This document shows, one piece after another, positions 1-10,066 of a DNA stretch of 64,000 bases. The stretch's first letter is position 1; each line of letters begins with the position of its first letter. This DNA is from Rhodobacter sp. (lineage in GTDB: Bacteria > Pseudomonadota > Alphaproteobacteria > Rhodobacterales > Rhodobacteraceae), in contig JADCDI010000001.1 in NCBI GenBank assembly GCA_020251025.1, forward strand, positions 1 to 64,000. The letters are read 5' to 3'. Under the pieces are notes generated by a model. That model saw nothing but the letters and a program-made list of their open reading frames with translations. It was not told the origin of the DNA and ran no database searches. Position numbers and translations under genes: made by a program.

Positions 1-440
1 AAGCGCCCGCCGGGGGCGGGGCGGGCGCTGGCCGGGGGCTTTGGCCCCCGGCCGGTCCTGATCCCGGCGGGACGCTGTGGCAGGGGCGATGGCCCCTGCC
101 ATTGAAGCGTTGAAGGTCCCTTCGCCTCTCCGGGCGGGAACAGGAAACGCATCGCGTTTCCCCCGCCCGCGCGCGACGGTGCCCTGTAGACCGGCAGGTC
201 CAGGAGAAACAGAGGCCAGCGCCCGACCCGGCGGGCGGGAAGCGCCCGCCGGGGGCGGGGCGGGCGCTGGCCGGGGGCTTTGGGCCCCCGGCTGGTCCTG
301 ATGCCGGCGCTTCGCTGTGGCAGGGGCGGTGGCCCCTGCCATTGCAGCGGTGAAACTGTTTTCGCCCCTGCGCGACGGTGCCCCGCAGAACGGCAGGTCT
401 ACGAATAGCAGAAGGCCAGCGCCCGCCGGGGGGGGGCGGG
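1..440 (+). repeat. Tandem GC-rich hairpin repeat, about 1.8 units of 239 bp
   Basis: Position 1 matches position 240, giving a tandem period of 239 bp. Each unit carries several self-complementary segments: a 9-bp stem with a GATG or GGTG loop (79-100, again 319-340), a stem around GGGGGC-TTT(G)-GCCCCC, a GCGCCCGCC/GGCGGGCGC stem, and in the first unit a GAAACGC-ATC-GCGTTTC stem. Related units lie at about 7437-7680 in the same orientation and 11437-11995 inverted. The second unit degenerates after about 430. Short ORFs inside are by-products of the high GC and differ between copies. Function is unknown; it resembles an intergenic palindromic repeat family. Confidence 0.8.
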
Positions 441-687
441 GACGGGCGGGTGAAACAGGCGGCGAGTGGCCGGGACGATGACCCCGGCCAGAGCGCGCGG
501 AGCGCGCAGGATCTTCCCGCGTTCCGGTCAGTCAGCCCGTGGGGCTGGCATTCCCAAGGCACCTTGCCGGGGGCGGATCATTTTTCCCCTTCCGTGCAGG
601 CCGCCCTTTGCCCTTGCGGTCACCACAAGACACGACCGGGTGGCACTTGCGACCCCTTGCTTGCGGGCAAGGGGTGGCTGGCGACCG
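441..687. other. Intergenic, no gene recognised
   Basis: Between the repeat and the end of the acetyltransferase gene. Overlapping reading frames exist in several phases but none shows a recognisable domain or a convincing ribosome binding site. No clear terminator or promoter was found. Confidence 0.5.
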
Positions 688-1152
688 CTATTCTTGCAGG
701 TTTGCCTTTCTTTCGGCCGTACGGTCACGGAAATCCTGCTCCAGAATGGCCATGATCCAGTCATCATGCCATTGACCGCCGACCAGCGCAGACTGCCGCC
801 CGATCCCTTCACGCCTGAAGCCGCAGGCTTCATGGCACCGGATTGCACGGATGTTGAAGGACAGGACCCGCAGATCGACCCGATGCAGGCCTAAGGCACC
901 AAAAGCCCGCTGCAACACCAGGTCTATCGCCTTGCGTCCTATACCCCTGCCAAGATGGCGCTCATGGAACAGCCCGATGGCCAGTCTTGCACGGCTGTCG
1001 GCCTTGTCAGGGTTGTCCAGCCGGACTTCCCCAACCAGCTTGCCGTCTTCTTCGATGACCCGGGCGTTCGGGTGGTTCATGGTCCCTTGAAGCCAGCGTT
1101 CCGCGTGGTCGCCGGTCATGACATCTGGGGTGTCAGAGACAAACCCGTACAT
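688..1152 (-). CDS. GNAT family N-acetyltransferase, RimJ/RimL type, N-terminus uncertain
   Basis: Predicted acetyl-CoA dependent N-acetyltransferase of the GNAT superfamily. The acetyl-CoA pyrophosphate loop is visible as HLGRGIGRKAI (about residues 66-76), followed by the typical ALGLHRVDLRVL strand and RAIRCHEACGF segment. The 154 residues from the ATG at 1152 are short for the family (about 175-185). The same frame stays open upstream to a TGA at 1276-1278 and encodes LSLRTPVPTDAGARAAL, which looks like the missing first strand and helix of a RimJ/RimL protein, yet that stretch holds no ATG, GTG or TTG. The gene may therefore have lost its start, use a rare start, or be shifted. It follows the FMN reductase gene on the same strand. 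Substrate unknown. Confidence 0.75.
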   Translation of the reverse strand: MYGFVSDTPDVMTGDHAERWLQGTMNHPNARVIEEDGKLVGEVRLDNPDKADSRARLAIGLFHERHLGRGIGRKAIDLVLQRAFGALGLHRVDLRVLSFNIRAIRCHEACGFRREGIGRQSALVGGQWHDDWIMAILEQDFRDRTAERKANLQE

Positions 1153-1301
1153 GCGATTGATCGCGGCGGAAATCCCAAGCGCCGCGCGCGCACCGGCATC
1201 AGTGGGAACAGGGGTTCTGAGGGAAAGCTTGCCTGTTTTGGGACCCGTTCGGGATTCCCCTTCGGCCTCAAATGCTCAGCCGGTCAGCACGACGTCTTGC
1301 G

Positions 1302-1862
1302 TCAGGGCCCGGCCGAGCCCCGCTGCCCCGCCTCTGCCCGCAGCAACGCCATCAACTCGGTCAGCGCCCTGACATAGCGCTCGTCCTTCAGCCTGCCGTC
1401 CGGGCCGAAGGCGCTCGATGCCTCTGCCACCATCACTTCCGGTCCCGGCAGCACGCGGGCGCGGAAGGGCACCATCGCAAGGCGCAGCGCGAACTGAGAC
1501 CGGTCGCCGCCGCCGCGCCCGTCGGCGGCGGAAATGATCGCCACGGGTTTGTCCCGCCACGGACCGCCCTTTGTACGGCTGACCCAATCGAGGGCATTCT
1601 TCAGAACGCCGGGAAAGGACTTGTTGTATTCCGGCGTTGCAATCACAACCGCATCCGCCGCCCGGATCTGATCTGCCAGGGCCTGCACCTCGGGCGGGAT
1701 GCCTTGCGCCTTTTCAAGGTCGCCGTCGTACAGCGGCAGGCGCAGGTCGGCTTCGGTCATCACCGCCGGGCCGAAGCTGCGCCGCGCCTCGGCCAGAAGC
1801 AGGCGGTTGGTGGATGCGGCCCGCAGGGCACCCGGTATTCCAAGCAGGGTCAGGTCAGTCAT
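1302..1862 (-). CDS. NADPH-dependent FMN reductase family protein
   Basis: Flavodoxin-like quinone or FMN reductase of 186 residues. The N-terminal strand and FMN-phosphate loop are seen at residues 8-19 (GIPGALRAASTN) and the family motif TPEYNKSFPGVLKNALDW at about 76-93. These match the SsuE/ChrR/YieF-type reductases that reduce FMN, quinones, chromate or azo compounds in the cytoplasm; the substrate cannot be told from sequence. The length is normal. It reads toward the GNAT gene, with which it may be co-transcribed. Confidence 0.88.
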   Translation of the reverse strand: MTDLTLLGIPGALRAASTNRLLLAEARRSFGPAVMTEADLRLPLYDGDLEKAQGIPPEVQALADQIRAADAVVIATPEYNKSFPGVLKNALDWVSRTKGGPWRDKPVAIISAADGRGGGDRSQFALRLAMVPFRARVLPGPEVMVAEASSAFGPDGRLKDERYVRALTELMALLRAEAGQRGSAGP

Positions 1863-1923
1863 CAGGGGCTTTCATGCATGTCGGGTGGAATCTGTTGCGC
1901 CGCGCCGGGGCTTCAAGGCCGCG

Positions 1924-2310
1924 TCATATCTGCGCCAGCCCATCGCACAGAACCACCCAGGGCAGGCGTTCTGCACCGTGGTCATGGGCCGTGGGACGAT
2001 AGCGGGCGGGATCGTCCAGCGTGGCGGCGTAGAAATGCATCTCGGCGGGTGCTGCTGTGCTGCGATAGGCCATCTGGGTGCCGCAGGTGCCGCAAAAGCG
2101 CCGCTCGACCCCGGGCGACGACCGGAACAGCGCCGGTTCCTCTGCCGTCCAGTGCCAGGCCCCATCCGCAATCGCAAAGAACGAGGTAAAGCCGGACGCC
2201 GTGGCGCGCCGGCAGCTTTCGCAATGGCAATGCATCTGCCACAGCGGGGCGGCGATGGCGCGGTAGGCGATGCGGCCGCACAGACATCGCCCGACGATGG
2301 GGGGTGTCAT
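1924..2310 (-). CDS. GFA/CENP-V domain zinc protein
   Basis: A 128-residue protein of the GFA (glutathione-dependent formaldehyde-activating, CENP-V) family. The zinc ligands are visible: CLC at residues 9-11, CHCESC at 28-33 and CGTC at 73-76. The frame is open upstream to an ATG at 2367, but the ATG at 2310 is preferred because AAAGGATCAGG lies just before it and the family domain begins here. Many members are annotated as S-(hydroxymethyl)glutathione synthase without proof, so only the domain assignment is made. It is on the same strand as the FMN reductase, 61 bp upstream of it. Confidence 0.85.
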   Translation of the reverse strand: MTPPIVGRCLCGRIAYRAIAAPLWQMHCHCESCRRATASGFTSFFAIADGAWHWTAEEPALFRSSPGVERRFCGTCGTQMAYRSTAAPAEMHFYAATLDDPARYRPTAHDHGAERLPWVVLCDGLAQI

Positions 2311-3027
2311 CCTGATCCTTTCCTTTGGCGGTATCTGGGCCGACCGGGGTGCTGCGGTCAAGGTCATCGGGTCCGTCCGAGATCACAAAGCGCCCGCGCC
2401 CGGGGAAGGGATTGCGCCCGGCGCATTCGGACCTTGTCCCAAGGGTGTGACAGAAGGCCCGCCACGCCCGCGCAAGGCCGGCCGGCCGGCCAGGTTGCCC
2501 GAGCATTTGGCAGGGGGGCAGAGAAAGCGATGACATCTGCTGACCTTTCCGGCCAGGGGAATGTTGGCGAAAAGGGTGGTGCTGCAAAGCCGGACAACTT
2601 GATGCAAGCAGCTTGATCTGCCACGTCGGGCAAGGCGGCCGGGCAAGGCGGCCTCCGGATCACCGGAGCGGGGCCGCGGCCCGCCGGATTGCGAAGTCTG
2701 AAATGGCGGTTTGCGCGCGCCCCGACCTGCCAGACAAAGGGGGCGGCCAGACCGGGCAAGCCGGTTCCTGCAGAAGGTCCAAGCCGGGTTATCGGCTTCG
2801 TCGGCCACAGGCATGGGCACAGGAAGGCGGCAGGGCACGTCCGGCTGTCGCCGCGCCTTGCGCACGACAGGGGTCATGCGGGAACGTGAAAGCGGTGATC
2901 TGCCGCCTGTTGCGCGGGGCAACCCCGCCAGGGGCAAGTCGGCCCCTTTGCGTTCGGCGCACGGGCCCTGAACGCAGCCCCCGCAGGTGACAGCCGGGTG
3001 CCGGGCACGCGTGCCGTCGGGACCCTG
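2311..3027. other. Gene-free stretch of about 0.7 kb
   Basis: Several overlapping reading frames of 60-200 codons cross this stretch on both strands, but they are rich in Arg, Pro and Gly as expected of GC-rich noncoding DNA, none has a recognisable domain, and they contradict each other. No hairpin-plus-T terminator was identified, although the 3' end of the exporter operon lies at 3028. Confidence 0.5.
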
Positions 3028-4218
3028 TCAGTCGGCAACCCCGGTCGGGCGGACCGAAACGCCGTCGCCAACCCGGTCACCCGGGTGAAGGATCACCTTG
3101 TCGCCGCTTTCAAGTCCGGACAGAACCTGCGCGAAAGCATCGTTGCGTTCGCCGATCCCAAGGGTCTGCAACCGCGCCCTGCCGTCGCGCAGCACGAAGG
3201 TTGCCCAGTCGGATCCCTCGCGGAACAGCGCCCCGACCGGGATCGACAGAACATCCTCGCCCCGCCAGGTGACGATGCGGGCAATGACACGAAAGCCATG
3301 GCCAAGAAGCCTTCGCTCCCTGTCGTCCCCGGTCAGCGCCAGAACGACCTCGACCCGCTGTTCGTCGATCCCAAGCGCGGAAACCCTCGTCACCGCCGAT
3401 GGCTCAACTGTTTCCACCCTGGCGGTGATCGGCGGGCCGCCCCATCCGGTGATCAAGGCATCACTGCCTTCGCGGACGCGCACCGCATCGCGCGAAAGAA
3501 TGTCCACGACGACCTCCATGTTTGCCGGGTCGCCGATTTCGATGATCGGTGTTCCGGGCAAGACGACCTGTTCGTCTTCGGTCAGAACGCGCAGGACCTT
3601 GCCGGACACCGGGGCGACGAGTTCGGCGCAGCAGCGTTCAACACCGCCTGTTTCATCGGAAGACAGCACGGCGCGCGCGCTTTCAAGTTCGCGCTCGCGC
3701 ACGGCAAGGTTGGCACGCGCGCTGTCCAGCGCGGCAAGAGCTGTTTTCTGTTCCAGGAGGATGCTGTCAAGCTGACGCTTGGAGATGGCCGATTTCTGGT
3801 ACAGAAGACGCGAGCGATCCGCCTCGGAGGATTTGAACTCGAGCGAGGCTTGCGCCTGCGCAAGCAGGGCATGCGCAAGCTGGACCGATGCCTCTGCGGC
3901 TGCGGCTGCGGCCTCGGCCACCGCCCTTTGGCGCGCATCAAGCAGGGCCGGGGCAGCCGGCCCGATCAGGGCGACGACCGTCTCGTTCGCCCTTACATCA
4001 TCCCCGGCATGAAGACTGATCCGGTGAAGTTTGCCCCCCATGCCGGCGGAAACCGTGAACACTTCGCGGATGCGCGCCTTGCCTTCTTCCTCGATGGCTG
4101 CATCGATGGTCCGAAGGGCGATCTCACCAAGTTCGACATCGACCGGACGCGGCAGAAAGGCCCAGACACCCAGGCCAAGGGTGGTCACGGCCACAAGCAA
4201 CAGGACCAGGAGGCGCAT
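3028..4218 (-). CDS. Periplasmic adaptor (HlyD/MacA-like) of an ABC exporter
   Basis: Membrane fusion protein of 396 residues that should link an inner-membrane MacB-type ABC exporter to an outer-membrane channel. Residues 1-23 form an N-terminal membrane anchor; a barrel/lipoyl-like segment follows (about 45-90), then an Ala-rich alpha-helical hairpin (about 95-205), then the returning lipoyl half (LVAPVSGKVLRVL) and a C-terminal beta-barrel domain. It is the last gene of a three-gene operon, starting 3 bp after the permease gene ends. No outer-membrane factor is encoded in the window. The exported substrate is unknown. Confidence 0.87.
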   Translation of the reverse strand: MRLLVLLLVAVTTLGLGVWAFLPRPVDVELGEIALRTIDAAIEEEGKARIREVFTVSAGMGGKLHRISLHAGDDVRANETVVALIGPAAPALLDARQRAVAEAAAAAAEASVQLAHALLAQAQASLEFKSSEADRSRLLYQKSAISKRQLDSILLEQKTALAALDSARANLAVRERELESARAVLSSDETGGVERCCAELVAPVSGKVLRVLTEDEQVVLPGTPIIEIGDPANMEVVVDILSRDAVRVREGSDALITGWGGPPITARVETVEPSAVTRVSALGIDEQRVEVVLALTGDDRERRLLGHGFRVIARIVTWRGEDVLSIPVGALFREGSDWATFVLRDGRARLQTLGIGERNDAFAQVLSGLESGDKVILHPGDRVGDGVSVRPTGVAD

Positions 4219-4221
4219 GTC

Positions 4222-6588
4222 TTATTCCCTTGTCTTCAGAACCCTGATCATGTCCAGCCTGTTGATCCGGCCCCTGACCAGCCAGGCCGACCCAAGTGCT
4301 GCGGCAAGCACGGCCAGACTGGCCGTCGCATAGACATCCCGTCCGATCACGAAGGGAACGCGGTAGAGATCAGACGAAAAGGCCGCCACCATCGCACTGG
4401 CGATGCCATAGCCGATCGCCCAGCCAAGCGGCTGTGCCACAATCACGACAATGGCCAGTTCCCCCATGAGAATTCCCGAAACCTCCCGCCGTGTGAAGCC
4501 AAGCACGCGGAGGCTTGCCAGTTCGCGGCCCTGTTCCGAAAGGGCGATCCTGGCGAAGTTGTACACAACGCCCACCGCGATGATCGTGGCCAGACTCACG
4601 TAAACCGTAATCATCACGGTGATGTTTTCGGCCAGCGTTTCCCTGAACCGCGTGACGGTCATGGATTTGAGCGTCACGAACTCTGTCCGGGGTGCCGCCT
4701 TGACGGCGGCAAAGAAGGCGTCTTGCCCGGCGGAATCGATCATCAGGTTCAGGCCCGAAACCAGCATGCCGTCGCCCATGATCCGGTTCAGCCCGGACAG
4801 ATCAATCGCGGCACCGAGGCCCACATAGCCGATCGAGAGGCCGCTGACCGGCAGGGTCACCTTTGGCCGCGCCCCTTCAAGGAATTCCACCGTGACACGG
4901 TCGCCCGGGCGCACGCCAAGTGCCCCGGACAGGGCCTGTGACAGGATCAGGCCCGTTTCCGGCATTGACATCGGGCGCAAGTCAGGTGCCAGAACGCGCG
5001 ACAGCCGCGGCTCCTGCGGCCTGCCCGTGACCGCCACCCGCCTGGACAGGCCGCGATGGCTGATCCGTGCCGGCACGGTGCGGAACGGTTCGGCAACAAG
5101 AACGCCGGGCAGACTGCGTCCGGCAAAGACCGCCCGCACAGGCCGGGGTGTGGCGAAGGCAATCAGCGCGTCCTGCCGTTCCGCCCGAAAGAAGGTGACA
5201 TCGACCATCAGGTTGATCGAAGCTGTCGACCACAGCGACGCCACAAGGATCGCAACCGACATCGCCACGCCGAAGATGCTCAACAGCGTCCGGACAGGCC
5301 GATGGCAGAGATGGCGGGCAATCATGACGCCGGTCTGGCGCAAGCCGGGAAAGGGGCGGAACCGGCCGGGCCTGCTGCGAAAAGCGGGGGGTGCTGAAGG
5401 CAGCATCGCAACCGCAGGCGGCAATCGCGCCACTTGTCCGACGCTTCGCAAGGCACCGCCCACCGCAGACGTGACGGCGACAAGGGCTGCAAGGCCGTAA
5501 ACCTGCGGATCCCTTGTGAAGACCAGAAAGGGGAACGAGAAGAAACGGGCATACATACCGGCAAGCCCCGCCCCAAGCCACGCCCCGGCAACAAGGCCGA
5601 TGACAATGCCGATCAGGCTGATGCACAGGACAAATTCCAGATAATGCACAGACACCGCCCGCGAGGAATAGCCTATGGCCTTGAAAAGGCCGATCTGCTC
5701 GCGCTCCAGCGTGACAAGGCGCGACAGGGTCATGTTCACCAGCATCGCCGCGACCAGAAGGAAGATCGGCGGAAGAACCTTTACCATGGCGCTGAGCTGT
5801 TTCAGTTCTGCGTCAAGAAAGGCATGCGATATCTGATCTTTGCGTGCCGTTGCCCCCGTGCCGCCATAGCGGGCCGTCAGACGGTCAAGGTCTGCGATCA
5901 CCCGGTCGGCCGGGACGCCCGGCAACACCTTCAGCACAACGTTGGAGAAGGCCCCGTCAAGGTTGAAGGCCGCCTCAAGTGACGCGCGCGGTGCCCATGC
6001 GATCCCGAAACGGCGCGGATCAGGCATCATGTCTCCGGGGCCAAGCGCATAGATGAATTCCGGCGAAAGGGCGATGCCCGTCACCAGCATCTGCGTTTTT
6101 CTGCCGTTCATGATCACGGTCAAGGGGGCACCCGGCCCCAAACCATGTGCCAAGGCGAAACCTTCCGAAAGCAGGATCTCGCGGTGCGACCCGGGATCGG
6201 GCATGCGGCCCTGCCGCAGGTACAGACGGTTGATCCCGGCCCCGCCCAGGTCGGGCAGCGAGACAACAAGCAAAGACCCCGGTTCAGCCATCCCGGGCAG
6301 ATCCGGACGGGCAAGCTTCACGATGCGCGCTTCGGCGTCCAGCACCCCGTCAATTGCCTTGATTTCGGCAAGCAGGGCACGCGGGGCGCGGGTGACATCG
6401 GCAAACACATCGGCAAACCGGCTGGTGTCATAATAGCGGGCGCGCGTTTCGGTCAGTGACGAATAGGCCCCGTTTCCCAGGATGAGCGTGGCCACGCCTG
6501 CCGCCAGAACCAGGGCAATTGCCAGAACCTGCGCCCAGAGACGGCGCAGGTCCCTCAGGACCTTCCGGCGCAGGGGCGAAATCACCAT
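4222..6588 (-). CDS. ABC exporter permease, FtsX/MacB superfamily
   Basis: Large permease of 788 residues with one N-terminal membrane helix (about 16-36), a long periplasmic domain, a first FtsX cluster of helices (about 265-420), a second periplasmic portion and a C-terminal FtsX cluster (about 660-775). The duplicated FtsX layout resembles the YbbP/LolC-like permeases rather than the single-domain MacB. A strong ribosome binding site (GGAGG) precedes the ATG, and the start overlaps the 3' end of the ATPase gene by 7 bp, so the three genes form one transcription unit. The role is probably export of a lipophilic compound or lipoprotein-like cargo, inferred from family only. Confidence 0.88.
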   Translation of the reverse strand: MVISPLRRKVLRDLRRLWAQVLAIALVLAAGVATLILGNGAYSSLTETRARYYDTSRFADVFADVTRAPRALLAEIKAIDGVLDAEARIVKLARPDLPGMAEPGSLLVVSLPDLGGAGINRLYLRQGRMPDPGSHREILLSEGFALAHGLGPGAPLTVIMNGRKTQMLVTGIALSPEFIYALGPGDMMPDPRRFGIAWAPRASLEAAFNLDGAFSNVVLKVLPGVPADRVIADLDRLTARYGGTGATARKDQISHAFLDAELKQLSAMVKVLPPIFLLVAAMLVNMTLSRLVTLEREQIGLFKAIGYSSRAVSVHYLEFVLCISLIGIVIGLVAGAWLGAGLAGMYARFFSFPFLVFTRDPQVYGLAALVAVTSAVGGALRSVGQVARLPPAVAMLPSAPPAFRSRPGRFRPFPGLRQTGVMIARHLCHRPVRTLLSIFGVAMSVAILVASLWSTASINLMVDVTFFRAERQDALIAFATPRPVRAVFAGRSLPGVLVAEPFRTVPARISHRGLSRRVAVTGRPQEPRLSRVLAPDLRPMSMPETGLILSQALSGALGVRPGDRVTVEFLEGARPKVTLPVSGLSIGYVGLGAAIDLSGLNRIMGDGMLVSGLNLMIDSAGQDAFFAAVKAAPRTEFVTLKSMTVTRFRETLAENITVMITVYVSLATIIAVGVVYNFARIALSEQGRELASLRVLGFTRREVSGILMGELAIVVIVAQPLGWAIGYGIASAMVAAFSSDLYRVPFVIGRDVYATASLAVLAAALGSAWLVRGRINRLDMIRVLKTRE

Positions 6589-7358
6589 GTGACCTCCGCC
6601 GGAACTTTCCGCGCGGTGTTGACGGTTTCTTTGGCAATCCGCCCGTCGGCAAAGCGGATGACACGGTCTGCGATTTCGCTGATTGCGGCGTTGTGGGTGA
6701 TGACCAGGGTGGTCGCACCCATGTTCCGGTTGACCTGGGCCAGCGCCTCAAGAACCCGCACACCCGTGGCGCTGTCCAGCGCCCCGGTCGGCTCGTCGCA
6801 AAGAAGCAGTCCGGGATTTTTCGCAATCGCCCGGGCGATGGCCACACGCTGCTGTTCCCCGCCGGACAGTTGGGCCGGGAAGTGATTCTGCCGTTCGGAC
6901 AGGCCGACAAGGGCCAGCGCATCATCGGCCGTCATCGGGTTGCGCGATATCTCGGTCACCAGTTGTACGTTCTCCCGTGCCGTCAGGCTGGGCACGAGAT
7001 TGTAGAACTGGAAGACAAAGCCGACGTGATCGCGCCGGTAGCGCGTCAAGCCCCCCTCGTCCAGCGCGGTCAACTCCATATCCCCGAACCAGACCTGACC
7101 CGAGCTTGCCGTGTCCAGCCCGCCGACGATGTTCAGAAAGGTGGATTTCCCCGAACCCGAAGGCCCCAGGATGACGACGAATTCACCTGCAAAGGCCTGA
7201 AAGTCGACAGACCTCAGCGCCGGGACAACGACGTCGCCGGTCTGATAGACCTTGGAAAGCGCCTTTACACGCAGCACAGTCTTGGTTTCGCCGTCCACCC
7301 GCACACCTCTGCCGTCACTGGCAAGGATGGGGAAGGCTGACGGATGCGTCCATGACAC
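6582..7358 (-). CDS. ABC exporter ATPase, LolD/MacB type
   Basis: Nucleotide-binding subunit of the exporter. Walker A GPSGSGKS is at about residues 65-72, the signature LSGGEQQ at 164-170 and Walker B LLLCDEP at 184-190, followed by TGALD, typical of the LolD/MacB/FtsE branch. The frame begins with GTG at 7358, which gives an N-terminal extension of about 25 residues before the ABC domain; a later GTG (near residues 18-20) is a possible alternative start. It is first in the operon ATPase-permease-adaptor. Confidence 0.9.
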   Translation of the reverse strand: MSWTHPSAFPILASDGRGVRVDGETKTVLRVKALSKVYQTGDVVVPALRSVDFQAFAGEFVVILGPSGSGKSTFLNIVGGLDTASSGQVWFGDMELTALDEGGLTRYRRDHVGFVFQFYNLVPSLTARENVQLVTEISRNPMTADDALALVGLSERQNHFPAQLSGGEQQRVAIARAIAKNPGLLLCDEPTGALDSATGVRVLEALAQVNRNMGATTLVITHNAAISEIADRVIRFADGRIAKETVNTARKVPAEVTW

Positions 7359-7436
7359 AAGTCAAGTGACATTGCATTAAGGCGGGGCGTCAAGGCCGGG
7401 CTGAAACCGCGATCCGCCCGCTGGCCGGACATTGCC

Positions 7437-7680
7437 CTCGTCCCGATCCGGGGACAGGGATTGGCCCTTTGGCCGGGGGAAACGCGACCCGCGTTTCCCC
7501 CGCCCGCGCCGGACATTGCCCCGCAGACCGGCAGGTCCGGGAGACACAGAGGCCAGCGCCCGACCCGGCGGGGGCGAAGCGCCCGCCGGGGGCGGGGCGG
7601 GCGCTGGCCGGGGGCTTTGGCCCCCGGCAGGACAAGGGGCAGTGTGGCGCCGGGACAGGGGCGATGGCCCCTGCCACGAT
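7437..7680 (+). repeat. Single unit of the GC-rich hairpin repeat
   Basis: Same order of hairpins as in 1-440: GAAACGCG-ACC-CGCGTTTC near 7479-7497, GCGCCCGCC/GGCGGGCGC near 7580, CCGGGGGC-TTTG-GCCCCCGG near 7608, and a GGGGCGATGGCCCCTGCC hairpin near 7658-7675. It lies between the exporter promoter region and the IS256-like element, only about 50 bp from the IS end. Confidence 0.75.
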
Positions 7681-7728
7681 GCTCAAGGCGCACGCAGGTG
7701 CACGAGTTTCCGATGCTGTCCCGTGGAG

Positions 7729-9095
7729 TGGTGTAGCTTGCGCTGATCGTCACCGTGATGTTCGGCGCGGGCCCGCTTGATCAGGCTGCCGCTGCGGGCA
7801 AGCTGATCACAGGATCATCGCCCGTTGGCGCGATGGTTTCCAGTGTCATGTAGCGGGCGCGCTGGACAGCCCATTCGTCGTTCTGCTCCAGGCGCAATGC
7901 CCCGACGAGACGGACGATGGCATCGTCATTCGGGAAGATGCCGGCGCCGTGGGTGTGCCGCCTGATCTCGCCATTCAGCCGTTTGATCGGGTTCGTGGAA
8001 TGCAGCCTGGCCTGCTGTTCCTTAGGGAAGGACATTCAGGGCTGCACGTCATGTCCGGCGTCATCCATCAGCGTGGCGAGCTTGTGCACCCAGGGCCATA
8101 TCTGGTCGGCCACGGCATGCCATTGAGCACTGGCGGCCTCGGCGGTGTCTTGGGTGAAGGCGGTGGGGATGAAGGCGGAGACCACGCGGCGCCCGCTCTT
8201 GCCGTCCCGGGCAAGGACGTTGCGCCGGAAGTGGACGCGGCAGCGCCGCCAGGTGGCACCGAGAACCTTGGAGACAGCGGCCTTGATGCCTTCATGTGCC
8301 ACGCTGATTGCCAGCTTCACACCCCGCAGGCCGCGTCGCGTGAGCTTGCAAAGGAACTCTGTCCAGATCGGCTCGGCCTCGGAAGTGCCGATTGCCCAAC
8401 CCGGAACCTCGCGCGGCCCGTTGGTGTTCAGCCCGGTTGCGATGATGACGGCGACGGAGACGATCCGCCCGCCGCGACCGACCTTGAGGCAGGTGGCGTC
8501 GATCCAAAGGCAGGGCCAGCCGCCTTCGAGAGGTCGTTTCAAAAACGCCTTCACCTTGCCATCGATCTCTTTGCACAGCCGCGAGACCTGGCTCCTGCTG
8601 ACCCCCGACATGCCCATCGCCTTGACCAGGTCGTCCAAGGACCGCGTCGGGATTCCCTGAACACAGGCATCCTGAATGACCGCGGTCAGCGTTCGCCCGC
8701 TCTCCCGGACCGTTGGCGTTCGCGGGCTCACTCTCCGCCATTCGGCGCGGCTCGAGGACCCCCGGAAAGCAGCTGCCCTTGCCGAGCTTCGGAAAGCGCA
8801 GCTCGACCGTCCCGGCGCGCCTCTCCCAATCCCTGTCGCGATACCCATTGCGCTGCACCAGGTGCGCCGGCTCCTTCCCGCCACAGGCCGCGCCCGTCAC
8901 AGCGGCAACCTGCGGTTCCATCAGCCGCCCGGCGGCAAAGCCAATCATCCCGCGCAGAAGAGCGGCGCCAGGGGTCTTCCCGACGAGGTCGCGCAGGTTC
9001 ACCATGTCGGTGGTCCTCTCGGTCTTGGGTTGGGGTCAAAAGACAGACCCTAACCGAACATCGCCGGTGACCACCTCACCCAGAAACTACATCAC
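7729..9095 (-). mobile_element. Degenerate IS256-family insertion sequence
   Basis: About 1.37 kb with a transposase relic bracketed by imperfect inverted ends. The left end (7729-7765) begins TGGTGTAGCTTG and ends GTCACCGTGATGTTCGG; the right end read inward begins TGATGTAGTTTC and contains GTCACCGGCGATGTTCGG (9054-9071), so the two ends match with a few substitutions and a small indel. No clear target duplication could be assigned. The transposase is inactivated, so the element cannot move by itself. Confidence 0.75.
7781..9005 (-). pseudogene. IS256-family transposase, frameshifted and with a stop
   Basis: Mutator/IS256 transposase in three pieces. The start at 9005 reads MVNLRDLV and continues to the family segment LEPRRMAE, then the reading frame changes around 8690-8732 where about 40 extra bases with an internal partial duplication are present. 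The second frame carries the bulk ([21 protein letters not shown] with the first catalytic Asp) down to a TGA at 8036-8038. The in-frame remainder ([24 protein letters not shown]) holds the catalytic Glu. The second catalytic Asp, expected in the family motif VISDAHEG, is Val here (AISVAHEG). Three independent lesions show that it is long dead. Confidence 0.9.
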
Positions 9096-9268
9096 GCCCG
9101 AGGACATAATCGGGAATCCTGAATGTCCACAGGCCCCGGAATCCAGTTCCATCGACACCGCGACATCAAATCCCCAAATGCGATTCCCCTGACTGGCCGG
9201 CGCAAAGCCGGGCACTACCCTTGCGGGCAGCGGCTTGGGGCCGCAGATTGTGACGAGGGGGCAGTGGC

Positions 9269-10066
9269 ATGGCCGATGGTGTGATCTACGTGGCAGAGGG
9301 TGGTGATTATCTGGACCTTGCCGTGCAGTCGGCGCGCAGTCTGAAGGCGCTGAATCCGGAAATCCCGATCGATCTTTTCACCGATCAGGCGATGGGCACC
9401 GGGCTTTTCGACAGCGTAAAGCCGATCCCTGGCGGCCCGACAGCAAAACTGGCCAGCCTGCCTGCGACCCGTTTCGACCGGACGCTTTATCTGGATTGCG
9501 ACACCCTGTGCCTTGCGCCCCTGGATGACCTTTTCGAGATTCTGACCCGGTTCGAACTGGCGATTGCCCATGACGTTCGGCGCACGTCGGATCTGATCCG
9601 CGAGGGGGCCACCGAATCTCCGCCCTATGCGTTTCCGCAAATGAACGCCGGGGTGATGCTGTACCGGCGCTCAACAGTCATGCGCGGCTTTCTGCGGGAC
9701 TGGCAGAAGGCCTATGCTGCGGCCGGAAAGCCGCGGGATCAGCCGACCCTTCGCGATCTGCTGTGGTCCAGCGACCTGCGGTTCTATGTTCTTCCGCCTG
9801 AGTTCAACCTGCGGCGCGTGACGGTGCTGGACGCGTGGGAACCGCTGGATGCCCGCCCGACGATCCTGCATTCGCACCGTTTGCTGCAGCACCTGCGCGG
9901 CGCGCCCGACCGGCTGACCACCCTGACCGAGATCTTGCCCGCAGAACGTCTTGCGCGGGCCGAAGAATGGCGCCGCTCCCTTGTGGCTGATCCGGCGCAG
10001 GGCGGCGATGCCGTGGCCGCCTATCACAGCGCGGAGGCTGCCCTGACCCGCCGGGAAAGGCCGTAA
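9269..10066 (+). CDS. GT-A fold glycosyltransferase, GT8-like
   Basis: A 265-residue protein with the fold signature of nucleotide-diphospho-sugar transferases. Residues 71-80 read DRTLYLDCDT, in which D76-x-D78 is the metal-binding DxD motif; the QMNAGVMLYRRS segment and a late HSHR (metal or acceptor histidines) also fit GT8-like enzymes. No signal peptide or membrane helix is seen, so it is cytoplasmic. It stands alone between the dead IS and a LysR gene, without other polysaccharide genes, so donor and acceptor are unknown. Confidence 0.75.
   Translation: MADGVIYVAEGGDYLDLAVQSARSLKALNPEIPIDLFTDQAMGTGLFDSVKPIPGGPTAKLASLPATRFDRTLYLDCDTLCLAPLDDLFEILTRFELAIAHDVRRTSDLIREGATESPPYAFPQMNAGVMLYRRSTVMRGFLRDWQKAYAAAGKPRDQPTLRDLLWSSDLRFYVLPPEFNLRRVTVLDAWEPLDARPTILHSHRLLQHLRGAPDRLTTLTEILPAERLARAEEWRRSLVADPAQGGDAVAAYHSAEAALTRRERP

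Noticed and set aside
77-301. Short open frames inside the hairpin repeats as genes
   Set aside because: They change frame and end differently in each repeat copy and have no ribosome binding site or domain.
1-440. Possible CRISPR array because of regular repeats
   Set aside because: The repeat period is 239 bp and the repeated part is the whole unit, not 25-40-bp repeats with unique spacers; no cas genes are present.
2998-4941. Plus-strand open frame of 647 codons
   Set aside because: It lies antisense to the adaptor and permease genes, which have clear domains; its residue composition (His, Arg, Gly, Gln rich) is that of a GC-driven shadow frame.
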